In this document: positions 1 to 7,259 of the stretch, one piece after another
How positions within the stretch are numbered: position 1 is the stretch's first letter
Layout of the letters: each line of letters opens with the position of its first letter
NCBI GenBank assembly: GCA_030591405.1
Contig: JAUVBC010000040.1
Coordinates: 1-10,950 of the forward strand
DNA length: 10,950 bases
DNA from: Candidatus Zixiibacteriota bacterium
GTDB lineage: Bacteria; Zixibacteria; MSB-5A5; GN15; PGXB01
Direction: 5' to 3'
The notes under the pieces: model-generated
Seen by the model: only the letters and a program-made list of their open reading frames with translations
What the model was told of the DNA's origin: nothing
Databases searched by the model: none
Translations under genes and position numbers: made by a program

Positions 1-761
1 AAAACCAGATGTCCATTGGGAGAAATATCACCGGTGGCCATATTGTATGTATAACTTCCAGATAACCCGCCCGGTGCGGTATTGTTGGCTTCGGCCCACA
101 AAAATTCTGATTCTGGTATCGGAGGGATATCTATTTCCGGAAAATCATCGGCTACATCGCCGGTAACAATTGCTCCAGGGTGAACTTCGGCGCCACCAGC
201 CAAGGATGTCACTACATCACCTCCAACAATGGCACCATTTTCTACCTGGATAGTGCCATTAGAACCGGCACTTCCGGAGCTGTCAAGTTTTGATGCTGCA
301 TAGCCGGAGTCAGAGTTATATGAATCAGTAATAAAACCATTTTTAATCGCTACCGTGTCATCGCCAAACATGGCATGTTGAAACGGATTAAATGGTTTGG
401 GCCATAATGTGATTTCAATATTTGCCTGCGCATGAGTAGTTAAGGCATCGGAAAGAATAATCATAGTGTCAATCAAAGCAGGATCAATATTGCTATCTAT
501 TACGGTTACCGTAAATGAACCGCCGCCAAAATTTTCGTCGGTGAAGCCTGTCCGCCAGAATCTATCTTGCTTAAGTTCATAGACCGCCTGTTTGGCACCG
601 GCCTCAGCAATATAAAATGTTTCATCGGCGTGCAGCTTATTGAAAGCCAAGTCAACATCAGTAGTAGCTCTATTGACCGCAAACATCCCAATCATTGTCA
701 GCATAGTTATCAATGAAAGAGATATTAGAAGAATAGATCCTTTTTCGTTATTGAATTTCAT
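1..761 (-). CDS. PilX-like minor pilin / pilus assembly protein, C-terminus cut by the window edge
   Basis: An open frame starts at the ATG at 761-759 and runs off the left edge, so 253 residues are visible and the C-terminus is missing. The N-terminus (residues 5-30, NEKGSILLISLSLITML then MIGMFAV) has the PilX_N pattern: a short basic leader, a Gly (G8) at the prepilin cleavage position and one hydrophobic helix at about 9-28. As in PilX proteins, there is no Glu at mature +5. Residues 146-150 (DSYNS) and the glycine-rich stretch at 171-202, with NGAIVGGDV and PGAIVTGDV, resemble the region after the helix in many PilX-like proteins and suggest short beta-solenoid turns. A strong Shine-Dalgarno (GAGGAGG, minus strand, within 766-773) fixes the start, 16 bp after the PilW-like stop. 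By family, PilX minor pilins prime type IV pilus assembly in the inner membrane and periplasm. The family is fairly sure; the exact role is inferred. Confidence 0.8.
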   Translation of the reverse strand, partial: MKFNNEKGSILLISLSLITMLTMIGMFAVNRATTDVDLAFNKLHADETFYIAEAGAKQAVYELKQDRFWRTGFTDENFGGGSFTVTVIDSNIDPALIDTMIILSDALTTHAQANIEITLWPKPFNPFQHAMFGDDTVAIKNGFITDSYNSDSGYAASKLDSSGSAGSNGTIQVENGAIVGGDVVTSLAGGAEVHPGAIVTGDVADDFPEIDIPPIPESEFLWAEANNTAPGGLSGSYTYNMATGDISPNGHLV

Positions 762-765
762 TTTT

Positions 766-773
766 GCCTCCTC
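766..773 (-). promoter_or_regulatory. Strong ribosome binding site of the PilX-like gene
   Basis: On the minus strand the sequence GAGGAGGC lies 4 nt before the ATG at 761. It is the best Shine-Dalgarno match in the window. It supports this start for an edge-truncated gene and shows that the organism uses SD-led initiation. Confidence 0.75.
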
Positions 774-777
774 GTCT

Positions 778-1359
778 CTATATGTTCCTGAGAAAAACAT
801 GTTCGTCTGCCTGATATGTCCGAAAACCGTGATTCTCACTATAATCTTCGTCAGGTTTTGATGCTTGGGTTGTAATGGAAACTTCTATTGTTGATGGATT
901 AACCTGCGTGAAATTAATATCCAGCACATAGTCTGAAAACACGGTTGCTCTATTACTATTTACCTTTTTCATTAGCTGATTAGGCTTTCCGGCGCCTTCG
1001 CTGCCCTGCATTTCATCCGCATATTCTCCCTGAAGGTCATAATCGGGATGCGGCGAGAGATAATAGAGAATGGTGTCAACCAGTTGGGTATCATTGTAAA
1101 AAACATACAGGCTATCACCATTAATTAAATATGGCGCATGGGTTCCTATTTTAAATCCGGCCATCCGTAATGTTTTTGTGATGTCAATGATGCAGGCACG
1201 GGAATTTTGCTGAAGTTCCGATATTTCGTCCTGAACCATCGTTTGATTATGCATTGAAACATAAAACTCGAAGACGCTGGTAACCATAATACCTGTAAGC
1301 AGCATTGATACCAGCATCTCAATCAGGGTAAATCCGGAATGGGTTTTAATTATTTTCAT
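778..1359 (-). CDS. PilW-like minor pilin (type IV prepilin)
   Basis: This is a 193-residue prepilin. The leader MKIIKTHSG ends in the prepilin peptidase site G9|F10, followed by FTLIEMLVSMLLTGIMV with the +5 glutamate at E14. Downstream, QNSRACI at 51-57 and TLRMAGF at 63-69 give the R...(LR)xAG(F/Y) pattern typical of PilW proteins, and the C-terminus ends with a FLRN-type strand. The frame stays open upstream to a GTG at 1377, but the ATG at 1359 gives a standard short leader and has AGAGGA at proper spacing (about 1366-1372), so it is preferred. It sits 20 bp after the PilV-like stop and 16 bp before the PilX-like start, in the usual V-W-X order. By family it is a minor pilin that helps nucleate type IV pilus or pseudopilus assembly. 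No truncation is seen. Confidence 0.85.
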   Translation of the reverse strand: MKIIKTHSGFTLIEMLVSMLLTGIMVTSVFEFYVSMHNQTMVQDEISELQQNSRACIIDITKTLRMAGFKIGTHAPYLINGDSLYVFYNDTQLVDTILYYLSPHPDYDLQGEYADEMQGSEGAGKPNQLMKKVNSNRATVFSDYVLDINFTQVNPSTIEVSITTQASKPDEDYSENHGFRTYQADEHVFLRNI

Positions 1360-1379
1360 GTTATAATCCTCTGTCACAT

Positions 1380-1784
1380 TTAATTAGGTATTATATATGT
1401 TGAGATGGAATTGGAACGATTTACTTCCTGATGATCCTGCCAGGCAATATCAATTTTTACCCGATACAATCCATTCGGGACAAGAGAATCAGAAGCATGG
1501 TCATCAATATAAGTTACCTGCGCATACTTTCCTTCGATATTTGTCTCATTTTTAACATAAGGAGGAGTAGGCAATGAATCCAGAGCCTGATAGTATTCAA
1601 TTTCCTCATTGATCATATTGGAAACATTCGAATAATCTTCCGAGATCACGTTTTCCTCAATTGACAACACAATCAGCGGAGCTATGCCTAAAATACCGAT
1701 TGTGATAATCAGCATCGAGACCATCACTTCAAGTAGTCCCAATCCTTTTTGATTATTGATAAGCTTATTTTTCATTTTTTCCAT
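1380..1784 (-). CDS. PilV-like minor pilin (type IV prepilin)
   Basis: This is a 134-residue prepilin from the chosen start at 1784. The basic leader ends at KG (G14), cleavage is before L15, and the following helix LGLLEVMVSMLIITIGILG carries the +5 glutamate at E19. This is the PilV-type 'GLLEV...IGILGIA' signature. The C-terminal part (about 106-132) has the YRVKIDIAW...SISTYI strand pattern of PilV pilins. The frame is open back to 1865, but the ATG at 1784 is preferred: it has GAGG 9 nt upstream, gives a normal leader length, and lies downstream of the sigma-54-type promoter at 1836-1851, which the longer version would place inside the gene. It is the first visible gene of the minor-pilin operon. 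The homologous protein would be processed by a prepilin peptidase not encoded here. Confidence 0.82.
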   Translation of the reverse strand: MEKMKNKLINNQKGLGLLEVMVSMLIITIGILGIAPLIVLSIEENVISEDYSNVSNMINEEIEYYQALDSLPTPPYVKNETNIEGKYAQVTYIDDHASDSLVPNGLYRVKIDIAWQDHQEVNRSNSISTYIIPN

Positions 1785-1835
1785 TCTTCTATACCTCATT
1801 ATTATCAAAATTTTGTTATCATTGCTAAATTGATT

Positions 1836-1851
1836 TGCATATCTGATGCCA
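1836..1851 (-). promoter_or_regulatory. Candidate sigma-54 (RpoN) promoter of the minor-pilin operon
   Basis: Read on the minus strand this is TGGCATCAGATATGCA. Against the -24/-12 consensus TGGCAYRNNNNTTGCW it matches 10 of 12 specified positions, with the invariant GG and GC exactly 10 nt apart. Transcription would start near 1825, leaving a leader of about 40 nt before the PilV-like ATG at 1784. Pilin genes in Pseudomonas, Myxococcus and Geobacter are known RpoN targets, which makes the call plausible. A sigma-70-like reading (TTGTCA about 1866-1861, weak -10) is possible but poorer. Confidence 0.55.
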
Positions 1852-1864
1852 AAATAATATGACA

Positions 1865-1928
1865 AAATTAGTGTTGTTTGTAATGTCGTAAGCCATAGAG
1901 CAACAATAGATTGAAATTAGTGTTATTT
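1865..1928. repeat. Pair of 15-bp direct repeats upstream of the pilin promoter
   Basis: AAATTAGTGTTGTTT (1865-1879) and AAATTAGTGTTATTT (1914-1928) match at 14 of 15 positions and are 49 bp apart start to start. They lie about 40-54 and 89-103 bp upstream of the start site predicted from the sigma-54-type promoter. This position suits binding sites of an activator, but that role is inferred; the surrounding DNA is AT-rich and a chance match is possible. Confidence 0.4.
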
Positions 1929-1955
1929 AAGAGGATAGGGGCAAATAGACAGTAA

Positions 1956-1995
1956 ATATTGGGTAAATTATAAAACTGTGGGATTCACCCAATAT
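1956..1995. repeat. 13-bp palindrome between the cupin and pilin genes (terminator or activator site)
   Basis: The arms are ATATTGGGTAAAT (1956-1968) and ATTCACCCAATAT (1983-1995), complementary at 12 of 13 positions, with a 14-nt loop. In minus-strand RNA the mismatch becomes a G-U pair, giving a continuous 13-pair stem 53 nt after the cupin stop codon. No U-tract follows it, so it is a weak intrinsic terminator at best. It is also about 130-170 bp upstream of the predicted pilin start, a usual distance for an enhancer-type site. Confidence 0.5.
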
Positions 1996-2047
1996 ATTGT
2001 ATTAATTTTTGGAGAGTATATTTTGATACTAAATAACAGTTAATTGG

Positions 2048-2401
2048 CTATTTCTTGTTTCCATATCCGCCAAAATTGGCGCCGCGGAAATCCTCACGAA
2101 CCGGATGAAAGACATCAACAACCTTGACATCAGTCAGAGCTTTGCCTGAATGAGGAACATTTTGGGGTAACACCATTACTTTTCCCGGCTTAAGGATATG
2201 AGTAGTTCCCTCAACAGTAAGCTCTAGTTCGCCTTCGGTGACATTTACCACCTGTTCATGATAATGAGCATGTTCAGGTAAAAGCGATCCTTCTTTGATG
2301 CTGACATGCGCGACTGTGAAAGTATTGGCGGTGACTATTCGCCCGACAATTCCCGGAGCGATTTCCAATGCCGGTAATTCATTTAGATTAACCAATCCCA
2401 T
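2048..2401 (-). CDS. Small single-domain cupin protein (cupin_2, KdgF-like)
   Basis: This 117-residue protein is one beta-barrel cupin domain. Motif 1 is at residues 38-57: G38, then EHAHYHEQ (H44, H46, with H48 and E49/Q50 also available), ending at G57. Motif 2 has LPQNVPH at 79-84... with H84. H44, H46, Q50 and H84 correspond to the usual metal ligands of KdgF-type cupins with a HxHxxEQ motif. It has no signal peptide, so it is cytoplasmic. The start is supported by AGGCGG 5-6 nt upstream. It begins 23 bp after the kinase stop, so the two are probably co-transcribed. Cupins of this size serve as sugar isomerases, oxygenases or ligand sensors; sequence alone does not say which. The fold is secure, the substrate unknown. 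Confidence 0.85.
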   Translation of the reverse strand: MGLVNLNELPALEIAPGIVGRIVTANTFTVAHVSIKEGSLLPEHAHYHEQVVNVTEGELELTVEGTTHILKPGKVMVLPQNVPHSGKALTDVKVVDVFHPVREDFRGANFGGYGNKK

Positions 2402-2424
2402 AAATACCGCCTAACTGAATAATA

Positions 2425-5082
2425 TTAGTAATTTTCTTTTTTCTCATATTTTTTTATCAACTCCTGAAACCGTGGGTGGTCATGGAGAGGGACAAGCTCC
2501 GGGGCTATTTTAACCCAGTTAATAGAATACATTGACGGAATCTGCAAAAGATAATCCAGCTGATCAAATGCCAGATCAAACTCACCAACTCCGGCATAAA
2601 CAATTATAATATCTCTAATATAGTCGGTACCATTAATAGCATCAACGCTGATTGGCTCAATTTCAATAGCCCGTCTGGCTGTACTAATTGCGTCGTCTTT
2701 ACGCCCCAGACCGGCGCAAATTTTGGCAAGGGAGGAAAGATAAGGAGCCGAATTGGGCGTTTCCGAGACCAATTTCTCAAGAATCACCCGAGCCGAATCG
2801 AAGTAAATGAGTGCCATATTCTCATTTTTCATATATCTATAAGTCGCACCCTTAAAATAATAATAATCAAATCCTCCAATATCCTGCCATAAATATATTT
2901 CGCCGGGTGCACCAATCAGGCTCAAGGCTTTTTCATAGTTGCGGTCAATCAAATTATAGTAAGTTTCAAAAAACGTTAGTGCCGGGTATCTTCCACAATT
3001 TGCCAGCGCCTGCTCAATAACTCGTTTTGATTGTGAGACATCGCCTGTTTGGTTTAACAACGTAAATGATTTCATTAGATAAGCCCAATAATTATCGGGT
3101 TGCAGGTCGATGGCCAGATTAAAATTTACCAATGCCTCTTCATAGTTTCTTCTTTGTGCCAGGGTAAGTCCTAGTTCAAACCGATACGTAGATTTTCTCG
3201 GATCAAGGTGAATCGCCTGCTTTAACAATTCAATTGCCTCATCCCATTTCCCCTGACGACGATACACCCAGGAAATACTTGCCATAGCCAGGCTATTATT
3301 TGGATAAAGCTTCAGGACATGTTTGAATATTTCAACCGCCCGGTCGAAATCGCAAAGGCCATGATAATAATACCAACCAAGAGCCTGGTGCGCTTCAGAT
3401 GAATTGGGTGCGAGAGCAATTGCTTTATCTATATAGTATTTGGCAGTATCCAAACGTTTCGGAGATGGATCAATATTCGCCCAATAAATTTCGGCATGGA
3501 TCGCTCCAAGTTCGGCATATCCAAGCGCAAAATCAGATGCGGTTTCAATCGCCTTCTCATGCATTTTTATTGCCAGATCAATCTGAGTGCGTTGGGGACG
3601 ATCTACTGTGTAATATTGTTTCCCTCGTAAATAATAATCATAAGCGACAGGATCAATTTTATTTTTCTGCGTAATCACATCATTTTCTTTTTGGAGAAGA
3701 GTTATGTCAAGTGCCGTCACCACTTCCCGTGCAATTGAAGATTGTAATCCAAAGACATCATTGAGCACCGCCTCATAACTTTCCGCCCAAAGATGCATAT
3801 CATCAGATACTCTTATCAATTGCGGATTAATACGCACGCGGTTTTCCGAACTTGATTTATCCCAACGAATAGTCCCCTCAAGAATAAAATCAACCTTTAG
3901 TTCTTTCCCAATTTGTTTAAGATTTTTATTGCTGTTTTTGTACTGCATCGAACTGGTCCGCGAAATTACACCCAACCCCGAAAGCTTCGCCAAATTTGTC
4001 GTAATTTCTTCAGTAATACCATCAGCAAAATACTCATCCTCAGGTGAACCGAGATTCTCAAGCGGCAATACAGCCAGCATTATTTTTTTTGTATCGGTAT
4101 GATTAGGGACATGATCTTTATAAGCAAACTTCCAAATGACAAATATTGCAATTAATAAAACCAAAGCCGAGGGGACAACATACCGGTTCCACTTATCTAC
4201 CGGTTTTGCAGTTTGTACAGATTTTGAAGACAATCGTTTCAAATCAGATAAAACCCCGGCGGCAGACTGATACCGATACGCCGGATTTTTTTCCAATAGC
4301 TTGGTAACTATTTGCTGTAATTCATCAGGCACATTGCTTTTATATCTTGATAACGGCTCTGGACTGTCATTAAGAATGGAATTCAATGTACCGGCTTCTG
4401 TATCATCTTTAAACGGTAATTTTCCGGTTATCATTTCATAAAGAACAACGCCAAGAGAAAACAGATCCGATCTATGATCAATCTCTTTTACCTCAATCTG
4501 CTCAGGTGACATATAACCGATTGTTCCAAGTGTCGAACCGGTTTGGGTCAACTTCTCTGTTCCCTGAACAGTTGCCAGACCAAAATCAAGCAGTTTGGGT
4601 CGTTCGTCAGAATCCACAACAATATTTGATGGCTTAATATCCCGGTGAACAATCCCGGCTTGATGAGCCTTCTCTAACCCCTCACAGATTTGAATAGTCA
4701 GCTTGATACTGTCATCAATGCTCAACTCTATTTCTTTGATGATATCCCGTAAAGGTTTACCGTCACAGCATTCCATCGCAAAAAATGGCCGATTCATATA
4801 TTCCGAGACTTCATAAATAGTCACAATATTGGGATGATTCAGTTTCGCCGCCGCCTGCGCCTCACGTCTGAACCGAGCTTTGGCGGTTTCATCGGAGACA
4901 AAATGATATGGCAGGAATTTAAGTGCCACCTGACGTTTTAGTTTGGTATCCTCAGCCAGAAATACCTCACCCATCCCACCGGCACCGATTTTGGAGATAA
5001 TCGTATAATGCCCGATTTTTGTCCCTTTGGTCAGCGGCACAAAAGATTCGGTTCTGTCGTTATCGTCGTTTTCCGAACTCAT
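2425..5082 (-). CDS. Membrane serine/threonine protein kinase with TolB-like domain and TPR region
   Basis: This 885-residue protein has three parts. Residues 26-285 are a complete Hanks-type kinase: glycine loop GAGGMG 33-38, ATP-anchoring K55, helix-C E74, catalytic HRD 146-148 with N153, metal-binding DFG 167-169, and SPE 192-194 in place of APE. A single hydrophobic segment at about 302-319 spans the membrane, so the kinase should face the cytoplasm and the rest the periplasm. Residues 335-465 match the TolB/FlgO-like module often paired with TPRs (LAVLPLENL, then EYFADGITEE). About 475-850 is a TPR array, with repeats visible near 545-625, 630-660 and 785-815. The catalytic set is intact, so kinase activity is likely; targets are unknown. 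The start codon has only a weak SD. It is divergent from gatE and followed by the cupin gene. Confidence 0.92.
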   Translation of the reverse strand: MSSENDDNDRTESFVPLTKGTKIGHYTIISKIGAGGMGEVFLAEDTKLKRQVALKFLPYHFVSDETAKARFRREAQAAAKLNHPNIVTIYEVSEYMNRPFFAMECCDGKPLRDIIKEIELSIDDSIKLTIQICEGLEKAHQAGIVHRDIKPSNIVVDSDERPKLLDFGLATVQGTEKLTQTGSTLGTIGYMSPEQIEVKEIDHRSDLFSLGVVLYEMITGKLPFKDDTEAGTLNSILNDSPEPLSRYKSNVPDELQQIVTKLLEKNPAYRYQSAAGVLSDLKRLSSKSVQTAKPVDKWNRYVVPSALVLLIAIFVIWKFAYKDHVPNHTDTKKIMLAVLPLENLGSPEDEYFADGITEEITTNLAKLSGLGVISRTSSMQYKNSNKNLKQIGKELKVDFILEGTIRWDKSSSENRVRINPQLIRVSDDMHLWAESYEAVLNDVFGLQSSIAREVVTALDITLLQKENDVITQKNKIDPVAYDYYLRGKQYYTVDRPQRTQIDLAIKMHEKAIETASDFALGYAELGAIHAEIYWANIDPSPKRLDTAKYYIDKAIALAPNSSEAHQALGWYYYHGLCDFDRAVEIFKHVLKLYPNNSLAMASISWVYRRQGKWDEAIELLKQAIHLDPRKSTYRFELGLTLAQRRNYEEALVNFNLAIDLQPDNYWAYLMKSFTLLNQTGDVSQSKRVIEQALANCGRYPALTFFETYYNLIDRNYEKALSLIGAPGEIYLWQDIGGFDYYYFKGATYRYMKNENMALIYFDSARVILEKLVSETPNSAPYLSSLAKICAGLGRKDDAISTARRAIEIEPISVDAINGTDYIRDIIIVYAGVGEFDLAFDQLDYLLQIPSMYSINWVKIAPELVPLHDHPRFQELIKKYEKKENY

Positions 5083-5213
5083 AATTATTCAGCTTGGTAA
5101 ATCAATGTTTAAAAATTTATGATTAGTAGTAATTAATGGTTTCCAACCGGAAATCGCAACAAAAAACGGGATTATATTAAATTCAACTTCTTATCCTTTT
5201 TGCATAAATCAGG

Positions 5214-5241
5214 TTGCGAATTTTGCAGAATGATGTATTTT
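5214..5241 (+). promoter_or_regulatory. Possible sigma-70-like promoter of gatE-gatD
   Basis: TTGCGA (5214-5219) and TATTTT (5236-5241) are separated by 16 bp and would start transcription near 5248, just before the AGGAG at 5254-5258. Each box has mismatches to consensus, so this is tentative. Confidence 0.3.
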
Positions 5242-5261
5242 AGCGCCCGAAACAGGAGACT

Positions 5262-5276
5262 ATGAAATTAAATTGA
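5262..5276 (+). CDS. Possible four-codon leader ORF (MKLN-stop) in frame with gatE
   Basis: ATG AAA TTA AAT TGA follows AGGAG (5254-5258) after only 3 nt, a rather short spacing. It is in the same frame as gatE and ends 9 nt before the gatE ATG at 5286, which has no Shine-Dalgarno of its own. Translation of gatE could therefore depend on termination and re-initiation. It could equally be a chance mini-ORF. Confidence 0.25.
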   Translation: MKLN

Positions 5277-5285
5277 ATTGATTAT

Positions 5286-7259
5286 ATGAGCGACTCTTTT
5301 AATTCGGCAGATAATTATCAAAAGACCAAAAAGCTGGTTGGGTATGTTCCTCGTCTTGAAGCGACCGATAAGACATATTCTGATCTAGGCTTTAAATGCG
5401 GGCTGGAGATTCATCAACAGCTAAAAACTGAAAAGAAGCTATTTTGCCGCTGTCCGGTTGGACTTTTCCAAAAAGGTGACGATTACGACGCCGAGGTTAT
5501 CCGGCATATGCGCCCGACTCTCAGCGAAATGGGAGAATATGACGGCACCGCGCTGATGGAGCGCAGAACCAAAAAAAATATCATATATCGAATTAAAAAT
5601 GAGTCGGCCTGCACCTATGATATCGATGATACCCCGCCATTTCCGATAAATCGTCAGGCGCTTGATATCGCCATTGAACTTGCCCTGATGCTTAAGACCA
5701 ATATTGTTGGTGAACTTCATATTACGCGGAAGCAGTATCTTGACGGCTCTATCCCGACCGGATTTCAACGGACCGCTATTGTCGGTATTGAAGGGGAGAT
5801 ACCGCTTAAAAATAAAAAAATTGGCATTATTCAGCTGAGTATTGAAGAGGATGCCTGTCGCGAGGTTTCCGATATTGGCCATTGGCGGATATATACAACT
5901 GATCGACTGGGGACACCATTGATTGAAATGGTGACCTATCCTGAGATGCTTACCCCTGATGAAGCGGCCGAGGCTGGACAGTATCTTCGTTTTCTGGCCA
6001 GAAGTTCCGGCAAGGTCCGTACCGGAATTGGCGCAGGTCGTCAGGATGTTAATGTCAGTATCACCGGCGGGACCCGGATTGAAATAAAAGGAGTTCAGCA
6101 TATCAGCTGGATTCCGGAATTGACCCATAACGAGGCATTTCGCCAGAAGGCATTGCTGGAGATAAAAAAGATACTGTCCAAATCAATTTCGGATAAAAAT
6201 AAATGGAAACTGTCCTTTAAAGATATTGACCTGAATCTGCTCAATAATGATCTGGCACCTTTGAAAAAAATAGCGCAGCAACAGAAACGTATCACTGCTG
6301 TCAACTTGCCCGGATTTAAATCTATTTTATCATTCTTTACTCAGCCAGGACAGATGTTTGCCAATGAACTGTCTGACCGCATTAAAGTTATCGCCTGTCT
6401 GAACCGTCCGAATATTTATCATTCCGAAATGGTGGAGTCACCTCTTTCATTCGATTCGGTAACGAATTTACTGAATGCCGGAGAAAACGATGCTCAGCTT
6501 ATCATCTGGGGGCCGAGCGAAGATATCGACACCGCCCTTGAAATTGTTGAAGAGCGCTGTTTGATGGCTTTTGAGGGTATTCCGAATGAGACCCGAAAAT
6601 CATTGGCCGATGGAACAACTCTTTTTGAAAGAGTTTTACCCGGTCCAAATAGAATGTACCCCGATACCGATTCGGCACCAATATCTATTGATGACTCAGA
6701 TATAGAAAAAGTAAAAAACAATCTTCCAATTGAAGTGGTTGATCGTTTTAAACAATTCAAAAACTGGCAGATTCCGGAAGATACCTATCATTATCTATTG
6801 AAAAACAATCTCGCTCCGGTTATAGAAAAGATAACCAATGAAAGCACTGTCTCGCCCCGTTTTGTCGGAGCTCTTTTGGGACAATCACTGAAATATCTTG
6901 AAGGACAACATTCCTGGACCAGTGGATTTAGTTATAATAAAATCTATGGTATGATAAAATATATTCAGGATAAGAAGCTGACCTGGGAAATCGCCAAAGA
7001 AATGCTGCCGCTGGTATATGAACATCCGAATGTTGAATTTGAATCGGCTCTGGCGATGATAAATTATTTACCAAAAACTGAAAAAGAAATTCTCGAGAAC
7101 CTTCCTATTTTAAAAAATAAATTTAATGAGATAAGAATATCCAAAGCACCTGAAGCATCGTTGAAATGGATAATGGGGCAACTGCGGAAATTAGCGATAG
7201 GAAATATACCTTTAAAAGACCTTTACCTTCTGGTAAAAAAGGAACTGAAAAATGACTGA
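5286..7259 (+). CDS. gatE: Archaeal-type Glu-tRNA(Gln) amidotransferase subunit E
   Basis: GatE is the tRNA-binding and transamidating subunit of GatDE, which converts Glu-tRNA(Gln) to Gln-tRNA(Gln) using ammonia released by GatD. The 657 residues carry the full family layout: the GatB/GatE cradle (about 35-280) with GLEIHQQL 39-46, LFCRC 52-56, DGSIPTGFQRT 153-163, EEDAC 187-191 and RQDVNVSI 252-259; the AspRS-like GAD insertion (about 285-425) with LPGFKS and QPGQMF; then DGTTLFERVLPGPNRMYPDTD (442-462), and helical plus YqeY-type tail domains to the end. The GAD insertion separates GatE from bacterial GatB, which is shorter. About 30 residues precede the first conserved block, an extension relative to archaeal proteins as I recall them. 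The start at 5286 is the only ATG before that block after an in-frame TGA at 5274-5276. It overlaps gatD by 8 bp. Confidence 0.93.
   Translation: MSDSFNSADNYQKTKKLVGYVPRLEATDKTYSDLGFKCGLEIHQQLKTEKKLFCRCPVGLFQKGDDYDAEVIRHMRPTLSEMGEYDGTALMERRTKKNIIYRIKNESACTYDIDDTPPFPINRQALDIAIELALMLKTNIVGELHITRKQYLDGSIPTGFQRTAIVGIEGEIPLKNKKIGIIQLSIEEDACREVSDIGHWRIYTTDRLGTPLIEMVTYPEMLTPDEAAEAGQYLRFLARSSGKVRTGIGAGRQDVNVSITGGTRIEIKGVQHISWIPELTHNEAFRQKALLEIKKILSKSISDKNKWKLSFKDIDLNLLNNDLAPLKKIAQQQKRITAVNLPGFKSILSFFTQPGQMFANELSDRIKVIACLNRPNIYHSEMVESPLSFDSVTNLLNAGENDAQLIIWGPSEDIDTALEIVEERCLMAFEGIPNETRKSLADGTTLFERVLPGPNRMYPDTDSAPISIDDSDIEKVKNNLPIEVVDRFKQFKNWQIPEDTYHYLLKNNLAPVIEKITNESTVSPRFVGALLGQSLKYLEGQHSWTSGFSYNKIYGMIKYIQDKKLTWEIAKEMLPLVYEHPNVEFESALAMINYLPKTEKEILENLPILKNKFNEIRISKAPEASLKWIMGQLRKLAIGNIPLKDLYLLVKKELKND

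Larger units (their letters stand above)
5083..5285. other. Divergent intergenic region between the kinase gene and gatE
   Basis: These 203 bp must hold the promoters of both operons. For the kinase direction there is a perfect minus-strand TATAAT (forward 5171-5176) about 95 nt before its ATG, but no convincing -35 at 16-18 nt. For gatE there is a plausible sigma-70-like pair at 5214-5241. No clear operator palindrome or riboswitch-like structure was found by eye. Confidence 0.5.

Noticed and set aside
506..861. Short open frames on both strands overlapping the PilX-like and PilW-like gene ends
   Set aside because: They are out of frame with the pilin genes, have no recognisable protein features, and lie over well-supported coding sequence with a strong SD.
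1785..1865. Longer PilV-like protein starting at 1865
   Set aside because: It would give an unusually long prepilin leader, lacks a clear SD and would contain the sigma-54-type promoter. The ATG at 1784 with GAGG fits better.
5262..5276. TGA read as a sense codon, extending gatE upstream
   Set aside because: gatE itself ends in TGA and TAA and TAG also end genes here, so nothing points to UGA recoding.
5439..6760. Several antisense open frames (up to 229 codons) opposite gatE
   Set aside because: They are shadows of gatE, whose conserved motifs run through the whole interval; the antisense translations show no domain pattern.
5286..7259. Bacterial GatB
   Set aside because: The protein is far longer and has the AspRS-like insertion and GatE-type DGSIPTGFQRT and PNRMYPDTD motifs.
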